From: Nannochloropsis oceanica
Lineage: Eukaryota > Sar > Eustigmatophyceae > Eustigmatales > Monodopsidaceae
Reading direction: 5' to 3'
Assembly (NCBI GenBank): GCA_004519485.1
Contig: CP038113.1
Span: forward strand, 578,501-642,500
Length of the DNA stretch: 64,000 bases
Shown here piece after piece: positions 55,648 through 64,000 of the stretch. Both the position numbers and the translations under genes were made by a program. Position 1 is the first letter of the stretch. Every line of letters starts with the position of its first letter. The notes below the pieces were generated by a model. The model did not search any database, had not been told where the DNA came from, and saw only the letters and a list, made by a program, of their open reading frames with translations.

Positions 55648-57090
55648 CTCTCCACTGCTGCCTCCGTTACCGGTGGTGATTACGTGTGTTTGATGTATTG
55701 GAGCTCCGCAGTTGTGCTGCTACTGCTGCTGGTATCTGCTCCTACTTCTATTGCTACTGCTACTGCTGTTGCCAAAACAAACCCATGAATGGTGTGAGTT
55801 GCCTTTTCTATGAAGTACAGAGGAGGAATGGACAGAGAAAGAGAGGTGTGAGTATCGAAATAAAAGGAGTGGGAACACGTTGGAGGCTTGCTTCATGAGG
55901 GATATAATGTGGGAGCGTTCGTGGGAGGAGACGTGGAACTATGAAATGTGCACTATCTAGTTCCCACTCATCAACATTCCCGCATGCACACACACACAGT
56001 TACACACACCATGCGCGACGGCTGCTTTCGCTTTCGCCTTCGCTCGCCATCGTGGTAATGGTCATAGTAAGGCGACGCTGTCGAGCGTGTCCACTGAATG
56101 GGGAAGGGGTGGATGAGGATGGGGAGTGATGAGTAATCCCATTAAAGTGCTAGCTAAAAACGCACACCATGCACTGCTTGCTGCCGCTCTTGCTGCTGCT
56201 GTCGTTCTTGCTCGCTTAGCGTCGCACTTGAGCTACTTTGTCGGACAGAGAGGAGAGGGAGCCCTCAGCAACATCACCCTTCTACCTGCCTTCTGAGCCG
56301 TGAATGCCAGTACTTAAATTCTCTTTCTTGTAGTTGTGTTCATGGTCCATGATAGCAAGTAGCGAGGCAAGCAGCAGTGCATGTTCTTATGGGATAGAGG
56401 GGCGGATGAGTGTTTGAGGTCCGTTATCGAACGCACTATAAACCCTGAACAACACCCGCGGCACCACATCGCTCCACGCACAGGCTAGTCCACAAAAAAG
56501 TGGCCGCACGGGTGCTTTCTAGTGTACCGAAGGGCAACACCACAAAAGGAAAGGAGGGAGGGGCGAGGAGGGAGGCCTTACTATGATTTCATCATCTGAC
56601 TGGCAGCGAAAAACCGGGGAGGCCAAAAATCAAGACCACCTCCACAAAGAAAGCCACACACGCTGGCACAATTTCTCAAATGCGACGTGGCAAACCTGTA
56701 CATGTAGGTAGCGGTGGTGGTATTGAGTGTGGAGCTGCACCAAGACTCGGGCTATGGCGACAGGCAAGAACTCGTGGTCGAAACACAAACTGTGGCAACG
56801 GTGTGAGCGTTATTGACCTTACGTGCCGCTTTCCCCCCATCCCCCCGTCCAGCAGGAGCCTTGGCGCAGGTTCATCGACAACACAATACCACTTCTAGCA
56901 GACCTATTCAAGTTCATAACCCCTCGATGAACCCAGTCTCAGGATAATCGGTGACTTCCTTTCCACCGGGCAGTATTTCTTACCCCTCCTCACTCCATCA
57001 CCGCAGCGCCTCGGTCAAGTGACGGTGTATTGGTTAAACAAAATGTAAATGAAATTGGCGGCATAAGTGCCGGGAGAAAAGAGCGCTCTT
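55648..57090. other. Divergent region upstream of PRP5 and aminotransferase genes
   Basis: 1.4 kb with both start codons pointing outward. It contains TACTGCTGCTG-like runs at about 55715-55775. No supported exon was found. The PRP5 promoter should be at the left end and the aminotransferase promoter at the right. Confidence 0.5.
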
Positions 57091-57292
57091 TTCTAAAGTT
57101 CCATTTTTGACTTCTCCCCTCCCCTCCCCTCTACCCCTCACCTCCTCTGCTCCCCTCCCTTACACAGCATCAGTATCATGTCGTCCTCGCCTTCTAAAGT
57201 TCCATTTTTGACTTCTCCCCTCCCCTCCCCTCCACCCCTCCCCTCCTCTGCTCCCCTCCCTTACACAGCATCAGTATCATGTCGTCCTCGCC
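57091..57292. repeat. 101-bp direct tandem duplication over the aminotransferase start
   Basis: Units 57091-57191 and 57192-57292 are nearly identical (a few substitutions in the CCCT tract). Each contains the pyrimidine tract, a TTACACAG splice-acceptor-like sequence and ATGTCGTCCTCGCC. The first ATG (57178) is out of frame with the real one (57279) because 101 is not a multiple of three. Confidence 0.93.
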
Positions 57293-59210
57293 ACCCCTCC
57301 CACGCACCTCCTCCCGCGCCCAAAATCTGTCGCCTCCTTCGATCGAAGACGTTTTGGACCAATACAGTGACCTGTCCGATACAGCGAACCTTGCCATGGG
57401 GGTGGCTCATTGGGGCCCTCCCCAAAGTGCATTGAATGCCATTCGTGCATTGGGTAAGGACGAAGATCGGGGCAATGAGGATAACGGAGACAGAAGGGGA
57501 AGAAAGCAGAGGCTGCATGGCTACGGTCCTATCACTGGAAATGCTGACCTTGTGGCGGCCTTGCGGGATAAGTTGGAGACAGAGAACCAACTGGACTTGA
57601 AAGGTACGTGTGCGTGTGCCTCATGATTTTCCTACTGCTTCTTTTGGGGGGGCTAGCGTTCCTCCGTCCTTACCCATTGTCGACTTTCATGATGCTTGAA
57701 CTCAATTTCCCCCTCCATTGCAGGCCAGCGACTCATGGTCACTGCCGGCGCCAACCAAGCCTTTTCCCTCCTCGCCCTCGCCCTTTGTGACCCGGGCGAC
57801 ACAGCAGTGTTATTGGCACCGTATTATTTCTCTCATTTGGTTGCTTTGCAAATCGCACAGGCCAAGGTTGTGGAGGGAAAGTGGGACCCGACGACTTTAT
57901 TGCCCGATGTAGAGGTAGGTAGGTAGGTAGGGAGGGAGGGCAGGAGGGAGGGAAGGGGAGGGAGGAGTAGCAAGCGGATCATCTTGACAGTGGAAAGAAT
58001 CAAGAACGCAAGGACGAAAGAGAGCAGAGACCTTAAACTCGACGTCACGCACACTCTTTCTCACATATTGCCGAAACAATACAACACATAACAGCATCTA
58101 CGGAGCCACCTCGCCTCAGGCTTGGTCAAGGTCGTTGTCCTTACTACTCCTGGCAACCCCACCGGCGCCGTTTGCCCTGAGACGACGCTCCGACAAATTG
58201 CCTCCCTTTGTCACGCGGCAGGGGCCTGGTTGGTGATCGATGAGGCGTACGAGCATTTCGTCCACGATGGAGCCCGACACGTTTCTTTGTGTGCGCGCAA
58301 GTAGGTCCTCATCCCCTCTCATCCTCCTTTCTCTCTTTTCATCTTCGATCGTGATATCCTCTCTCCCTCCTTTCTCTCTCTTCATCTTGAATGAGCAGTG
58401 AGGATGGGCATCTTCGTCGTCGGTCGCTTTCTCCAAACCACCTCTTTTCCCTCCCTCTCTCCCTCCCTCCCTCCCTCCCAGGCTGAATCTCCCCGGTCTC
58501 ATTCACATTTTTTCCATGTCAAAATCCTTCGGCCTGGCCGGCTGGCGGTTAGGCTACATGGTCTACCCCCTCGCCCTCCACCCTGCCCTTCGCTCGTTGC
58601 AAGACACCATTCCCACTCATGCCGCGATTGTTTCGCAGGAGGTGGGAAAAGCGGCGCTGGAAGTAAAAACTGAGGTAGGGAGGAAGGGGGATGAAGGGTT
58701 AGAGAAGCCAAGAGAAGAGAATGCCACCACACCGATGGACGAAACCACGCATTTTTCACATGTTTTTGATTCTTTCGATAATCCCTCTCCATTATCTCTT
58801 ATACACACACTATCTATCTATCTCCATCCATACACGTATACACACATGTATGTGCATACGTATATGCTAATATATATGTATCTATATCGATACAGTGGAT
58901 CAGGGCCCAAGTTCGTACACTCACGCCCTGTCGAGAGCGATTGTGGTCCCTCCTCTCCAAGTACTGCCCCGCCACCGTCCGCACGCATGGCGCCTTCTAC
59001 TTCCTCGCGCAATTACCCCCTCAGGTAGACGAGACCAGGGCTGTCCATGTCTTAGCGACAGAGCATGGGGTGCTATGTACGCCGGGGAGGGCGTTCGGGG
59101 CACCCGGGACACTGAGGCTCTCGTATGGGTCCCTGCCACCCGCTGAATGCATGCGAGCCTTTGACCGGTTGGAAGCAGGTTTGGCCGCATTGACGCAAAA
59201 TAGTAAATAA
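57279..59210 (+). CDS. Class I/II PLP-dependent aminotransferase
   Basis: Five exons (57279-57603, 57724-57914, 58095-58300, 58482-58674, 58896-59210) join in frame to 409 residues, the usual size for fold-type I aminotransferases. Motifs appear in order: Y-G-P-I-T-G-N-A-D-L, V-T-A-G-A-N-Q-A-F for PLP phosphate, P-G-N-P-T-G-A-V, V-I-D-E-A-Y-E with the PLP-pyridine Asp, S-M-S-K-S-F-G-L-A-G-W-R-L-G-Y with the Schiff-base Lys, and L-R-L-S-Y-G with the carboxylate-binding Arg. It resembles aspartate or kynurenine/aromatic aminotransferases; the substrate cannot be fixed. No targeting peptide is obvious. The start at 57279 lies in the second unit of a 101-bp tandem duplication, so an earlier out-of-frame ATG may lower translation if the mRNA begins upstream. 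Confidence 0.93.
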
Positions 59211-60311
59211 AGGAAATGAATGGTATGCCCGTAGCCCCTGCATTGTTGTCTCTTCCCTTGTTTTTTGTTGTCGTCATTGCTCTCGATGAGTCCTTCCTCA
59301 AACCGGCCTAGCATCCAGGTGGTTGATTGACGCCTGTCTCTGCCATCTTTTAACAGTGCCTCTTTCCAGCTGGCATATATAAATGTACCTGAATGCAAAA
59401 AACTGCAAAAAGGTTTACATTCAAACAGGATAGACATGCAGGCGGGATAAGATCGACATACCGCGGGCAATTTGCGGTCGCGTGTATCTAATGTCCTCCC
59501 CCCCCAAGAAGCCCTTTCAATACCCTACCTGGATGGAAAAATCCTCTCCACGTCATATCTTAAGCCGTTATAGTGCAGTTCCAGATAGTGCATTGTCCCT
59601 CGTCCGGGACGGTGACGTTCTATGCTACGTGTCTTTTGTGTTGGTTTGGTAGCAGTACAATTGGGGGGGGGGGGAGGTTGTCGCGGCGCGCACAGACCGC
59701 GATTGGCTGGCTCTTCCTCGCTAATTGTCCAATACAAAAAGTCGGCATTGCGAAGGGTTGATCACGATGCTCCTATGACACCCTAGGTCCCCGACAAGCA
59801 GGAAACGGTGAAGTCAGTAATAATCCCCCCCTCCCCATATGTGATCGAGAGCAATCGTACGGCTTCCTCAAAATCGCCAACTCCCATGCATGGAAGTCTT
59901 CTACGTTCTTGGATGGGGTATGCCTTTCCGAGACTAGAGCTTGTGTTGAAGAGGAAAAGCAAGAAGATGAGGAAGGGGAGGAAGTGAGAGTGAAGGAAGA
60001 GGAGATAGTGGTTGTGGACTTAGCGGTGGTAGCAGACCCAGGCGGTGGCATTGTTTTCTTTGCCTGCCTCGTCGCTATCCCAGCTTCATTATGACGAAGG
60101 GGGCCAGGGAATGAAGGAATGTCTCTGACTTGCTGTCTGTACTACACGGCCCACTCACTTAATACGTGCATTTACAGGGTCTAGGCACCTTTGATTCCGA
60201 TGGCACTTTGCGTAGCACCCCCGCAAACCAATCCTTTACGATAGCGAGTAACCCACCATCACCTCCTTCCTTGCTTCCCCTACACAGACACTTCCACCCA
60301 CCCACATCACG
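59211..60311. other. Intergenic region upstream of proteasome beta2 gene
   Basis: 1.1 kb between two genes in the same direction. It contains a 13-G run near 59665 and otherwise mixed sequence. The right end should hold the proteasome gene promoter; no gene is seen. Confidence 0.5.
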
Positions 60312-61677
60312 ATGCGCGGCGGTTCAGCGACCCAATCCCAACGCGGGGCCTTGAAGGAGGATGCACCTGGCTTTAATTTTGACAATTATTCCAGAAATGC
60401 CTCCTTGCCAACGGAGAAGACTCTGCACTTGCCCTCGGTACGTGGAAGGAAGGAGAAAAAAATATTGGGAGGGAAGTTACAGTCAATAATGCGAGTTCTG
60501 TGCGGGGAAGCTTTAGCAGGGGACATTTGGTCTATGCTCCACGCACTTACCCTTCCCGTCCAACTCTCCCTCTTTTCTTCCCTCCCCTGCACTCCCTCAG
60601 GCAATGAAGACCGGCACCACTATTGCAGGCGTCGTTTTTAAGGATGGCGTCGTCCTGGGTGCCGACACGCGTGCCACAGGCGGCACTGAAGTTGCTGACA
60701 AAAACTGTGAGAAGATTCACTATTTGGCTCCCAATATTTACTGTTGTGGTGCGGGCACTGCGGCGGACACCGAGAAGACGACGGAGATCATCAGGTAATG
60801 GAGGAAGTGGAGGGAGGGTGCGAGGAAAGAAGAAAGGGGAGGAATCGCTCTCGTATGTGAATGTGTCTAAAGAAGACATACCAACCCCCCTTCCCTAATA
60901 TCTCTGCAATGACAGCTCGCAACTCGACCTTCTCCGCCTTTCCACCGGCTCGCCCTCCCGCGTAGTAACGGCCTGCACGATGCTGAAACGCATGCTCTTC
61001 CGTTACCAGGGCCACGTGTCCGCTGCCCTTGTCTTGGGAGGCGTAGACAGCTCAGGAGCGCATCTATACCAGATTTATCCACACGGATCGACGGACAAGA
61101 ACCCGTATGTGACCATGGGCAGTGGGAGTCTGGCGGCCATGAGCGTGTTTGAGACCGGCTTCAAAGAAGACATGAGCGAGGTAAGAATCTTTAACCTTCC
61201 TTCCCTCCTTCCTTTCTTCCTTCCATCTCCTTCTTGTAGTTGCAGTCGCTATTTGTCGTCCCAACGGCGAATCAGTCATTAGCTTCAGCCTCAGCAGCAC
61301 GACCGACATCCTCCTCCCTCATTATCCTCCGCCACTGTCTCACCTCCCTCCCTCCCTCCTTCCCTCCCTCCCTTTCTTTCCCATCGAAGGCGGAAGCCAT
61401 GGAGCTGGTTAAGGAAGCCATCTTAGCAGGCATCTTCAACGACCTCGGATCGGGCTCCAATGTCGACCTGACCATCATCCGCAAATCCGGGGAGGTTAGC
61501 GTCTTGCGTGGCTATGTCAGCCCCAACGATCTCGACCCTCTTCGTACCTCCTACGCTCGTCCTTCTGCTCTGACCATCCCTGCGGGCGCCACTGCGGTAA
61601 CGGCCTCTCACTTCGAGCCGGCAAGGAAGGCGCTAGAGGGCTTGGTGATTGAGGATGCCACGGCCATGACATTTTGA
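60312..61677 (+). CDS. PSMB7: 20S proteasome subunit beta type 7 (beta2)
   Basis: Four exons (60312-60437, 60601-60794, 60916-61180, 61390-61677) give 290 residues. An N-terminal propeptide of about 45 residues precedes [11 protein letters not shown], where autocleavage would expose the catalytic Thr of the mature T-T-I-A-G start. Then come G-A-D-T-R-A-T, the Lys of the active site in V-A-D-K-N-C-E-K-I, and the SGS-type loop M-G-S-G-S-L-A-A-M. The C-terminal extension after S-G-S-N-V-D-L matches beta2 subunits, which carry the trypsin-like activity. The join from exon 3 to exon 4 uses the acceptor CATCGAAG, giving M-S-E-A-E-A-M-E-L. It acts in cytosol and nucleus. Confidence 0.95.
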
Positions 61678-62432
61678 GGAAGGGGAGAGAAAATAAAGGA
61701 GGGGGGAGGGGGCGTGGCAGGTTGTGCGACTGTCCTGATGCGAGGGGAGAAAGAGAAGGAGGAGGCGGAGGCGGAGGCTGGGAAAGTCTGAACGGAGGAG
61801 TAGGAAAAAAGGGAGGAAGCGGGTTGGCCGATGGGCCAAGAGGAGAAGGAGGAGGTGGGCACGTGTGTGTGTGAGTAGGGGGAGCAGACGGGCAGAAGGC
61901 GGACAGGCATGAACGCCAACGGCAAAAAACAAGAGAAACATGGATTTAAAAACAAAAGAAAGAAAAAAAAAACAAAAGGAACTGGTGACGTCGGTACCCT
62001 GCACGGGACCTCCCTTCGAAACGAAACGCCTCTACCAACCGAAAGAGGAGCGAAAGTTTCCACCTCCGTTGTCCGTTTCTAGGCGTGTGAACACGTCTTC
62101 GAAAAAGCAGCACGGTACCGGTCAAGGGGCATGCATCACGTACAGTTCAGTGAATGACAGGGCGTACCGCGGGTGTGTGTATATAGTGTGAGCGCAAAAA
62201 AGACATCATACGTCAACTCGATTATATCACATATCGCTCGGGATACGTGACTCCCCCCTTGTTTTTTTCCGACTCACATCCTTTCATTTCTCCACTCACC
62301 GCGCCACAAGTGCTATAGCAGGGGCATCGCGCCCCATCGCACTTAAGCCCCGGGCGGTGCGGGCTTTGGTCCAAATTCTGGTCCGAACGTATTGAATTTT
62401 AACCGAGTTTGCAAGATCCCGCCCAAAAAAAC
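61678..62432. other. Intergenic region
   Basis: 755 bp between the proteasome gene and the right-edge frame. The left part is GGAG-rich; an A-rich patch lies near 61935-61980. It should contain the promoter of the right-edge frame. Nothing else is supported. Confidence 0.45.
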
Positions 62433-64000
62433 ATGGCCCGGACCACGATCCACCTGCCGAATGGAGGCCAACCTATGGAAGGGACAGCAGCCAAACCCTC
62501 AGCAGCAGCGACAATTCCACCATCGCCACCTCTTCTTGGACCTCTAAAACTTGCCTCGCCGCCGCAACCACCACAGCCACCATTGCAGCAGCAGCATTGT
62601 CCCTCCCCATCCCACAAGTCTCCCTCCAAGATCGCCTCACCCCCTACCCTCTCCTCCCCCCCCTCCTCCTCTCCCTCTTATTCCTCCTCTTCCTCCTTCA
62701 TCTCATTCCTAGCCCGTCGCCGGTCGCCCTCGTGTATGGAGGAGCGGCTGCAGCTGCAGCAGCACCAGCAGCAGGAGGAAGACCCCCAAGTGATTGTCTT
62801 TTGTCCACGAGTAGAAGAAGAGAAGGGAAACGGAGGGGATGGAGAAAATGTGGGAAGAGAACCTTCTGCCCTGTTGGCGCATACTGTCGTCAGGGATGAT
62901 TATTTTGCCATCGCTCCTACTACCATTACCAACATCAACAGCAGCAACAGCAGCAGCAGCTGCATTAGGAACACCACGACCACCATCACCGCCAGCAGCT
63001 GCAGCAGCGGTAGCAGCAGTGGCAATAGCGATAAAAATGAGGTATTTCCCGTCGGAGGAGAGTCTATGCTCGCCCCACTCTCGCCCTCGGTTTTTTTCCC
63101 GGTAGGTGAGGAGGCAGGGAAGGAAAAAGGGGGGGAGTTAGCGGCGGTGGTGAAATTGATTTGTAGCCAAGGGGAGGAAGGAAGGAAAGAGGAAAGGAGA
63201 GAAGAGAGAGAGACGAGAGGGATAGTGTCCAATTCATCTTTTGAGATTCTTTTGATGGAGCCTGCTTCAAGCATGAGGGGGAACGGGGAGCCGGAAGTAG
63301 AGGAGGAGAAGGAGGGGGAGGGGAAGAAGAAGAAGACGACGACGGAAACGAAGGAAAAGAAGGACGAGGACAACGAGGTGAGGGAACGAGAAGAGGGATA
63401 CGAGAAGGAAGGGGAAGAAGAGGGGATGCGATTTACTCCCGAGTCTGTCTTCATAACACCCTGTAGGGGGGGCGAGGAGGAGGAGGAACAGGAGGAGGAG
63501 GAGAAGGACGAGGAGAGAGAGGAGGGGAAGGGAGGGAGGAGGAGGACAAATGGAAAGAATCTGCTTTCTTCACTCTCTCCTTCTCTTGCCGCCGACGTGG
63601 ACACGTTGGCTACGACCGTTTTAATGGGGAGGAAGGAGGAGGGAGAGGAAGGGGAGGAGGACAAGGAGAGAGGGGGTGGAAGGAACCTGTTTTCCTCTCC
63701 GTCCCCCGTGCATGACGCTCCCAAAACGAAGACGGCAAACTTGACATGGACAAAGGAGAAGGGAAAGGAGGGGAGGGAAGTGGTGAAGGGTCAACAACTA
63801 CTGCTACAGCAGCAACAACCATCCCAACAGCAGAAGCACCACCACTACCACCAGCACCACCAGCGGGAGCAACAGCAGCAGCAGCAGCACAAATTTCCTC
63901 TCAAAAGACAGCAGCAGCCGCAGCAAAACCAGCAGCACCAGCACAAGAATCTGAATTTAGATCGACTGCATAGGCCGGCCGCTGCCATTGATTTTCAAAC
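62433..64000 (+). CDS. Low-complexity protein of unknown function, 5' part
   Basis: From the ATG at 62433 one frame stays open for 1568 bases to the window end, about 522 residues, with no stop. The first 80 residues are Pro/Ser-rich. Gln/His runs, a Ser/Thr/Asn-rich stretch and long Glu/Lys/Arg segments follow, then a final Gln/His-rich part (Q-Q-Q-Q-Q-H-K-F-P-L-K). No domain is recognisable. The composition resembles transcription-associated or other disordered nuclear proteins, but that is only compositional. The GAGG-rich DNA opens other frames too, and introns could be hidden, so the gene model is uncertain. Confidence 0.5.
   Translation, partial: MARTTIHLPNGGQPMEGTAAKPSAAATIPPSPPLLGPLKLASPPQPPQPPLQQQHCPSPSHKSPSKIASPPTLSSPPSSSPSYSSSSSFISFLARRRSPSCMEERLQLQQHQQQEEDPQVIVFCPRVEEEKGNGGDGENVGREPSALLAHTVVRDDYFAIAPTTITNINSSNSSSSCIRNTTTTITASSCSSGSSSGNSDKNEVFPVGGESMLAPLSPSVFFPVGEEAGKEKGGELAAVVKLICSQGEEGRKEERREERETRGIVSNSSFEILLMEPASSMRGNGEPEVEEEKEGEGKKKKTTTETKEKKDEDNEVREREEGYEKEGEEEGMRFTPESVFITPCRGGEEEEEQEEEEKDEEREEGKGGRRRTNGKNLLSSLSPSLAADVDTLATTVLMGRKEEGEEGEEDKERGGGRNLFSSPSPVHDAPKTKTANLTWTKEKGKEGREVVKGQQLLLQQQQPSQQQKHHHYHQHHQREQQQQQQHKFPLKRQQQPQQNQQHQHKNLNLDRLHRPAAAIDFQ

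Noticed and set aside
62900-63724. Minus-strand open frame of 274 codons
   Set aside because: Ser/Pro/Leu-rich mirror of a GAGG-rich strand; the plus-strand frame is longer and reaches the edge, though neither is proven.
1-64000. tRNA, rRNA or organellar DNA
   Set aside because: No T-arm-like motif with a matching cloverleaf and no rRNA stretch was found; introns and protein types indicate nuclear DNA.

Overview
The window is nuclear DNA from a eukaryote with a compact, gene-dense genome. Genes have one to five exons, GT..AG introns and very long CCCT-rich pyrimidine tracts before the acceptors. Two predicted proteins (an acetyltransferase and a 23S rRNA methyltransferase) start with a hydrophobic signal segment followed directly by an A-F-x-A-P motif, the bipartite plastid presequence of algae with a red-derived secondary plastid. 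With a tocopherol cyclase, a GDP-mannose 3,5-epimerase and the CCCT-rich introns, this suggests a stramenopile alga, perhaps a eustigmatophyte such as Nannochloropsis. The taxon is an inference; no marker gene settles it.

Layout, left to right: 3' end of a tocopherol cyclase-like gene (+); a GNAT acetyltransferase with plastid presequence (-); a glutamate dehydrogenase-like gene (+) whose product lacks the catalytic residues; a plastid RlmI-type rRNA methyltransferase (-); a membrane-anchored prolyl 4-hydroxylase (+); an AN1-AN1-C2H2 zinc-finger gene (-). From about 12338 to 24170 lies a tandem duplication with units of about 5.9 kb. The ancestral order was AN1 (-), GDP-mannose epimerase (+), RNA-dependent RNA polymerase (-). 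It now holds two near-identical epimerase genes, an orphan AN1 first exon, a truncated polymerase copy that has lost its catalytic centre, and one full-length polymerase.

The right half carries a PDZ-RGS-RGS-DENN protein (+); a single-pass membrane protein with about eleven 30-residue glycine-rich repeats (-); a secreted protein of unknown function (+); a TMEM189/FAD4-type lipid desaturase (-) with a decayed duplicate of its last exon; the ribosome-biogenesis factor NOC4 (+); a putative GPI-anchored surface protein (+); a secreted TIL-domain protein (+); the splicing helicase PRP5/DDX46 (-); a class I aminotransferase (+) with a duplicated start region; proteasome subunit beta2 (+); and the 5' part of a low-complexity reading frame that leaves the window.

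Most genes are unrelated housekeeping or surface functions and form no operon or cluster. Candidates for new biology are the catalytically dead GDH paralogue, the duplication that copied part of an RNA-silencing polymerase and gave the two epimerase genes different upstream regions, the repeat-bearing membrane protein, and the PDZ-RGS-RGS-DENN architecture. I saw no tRNA, rRNA, CRISPR array, or recognisable transposon or virus-like element.
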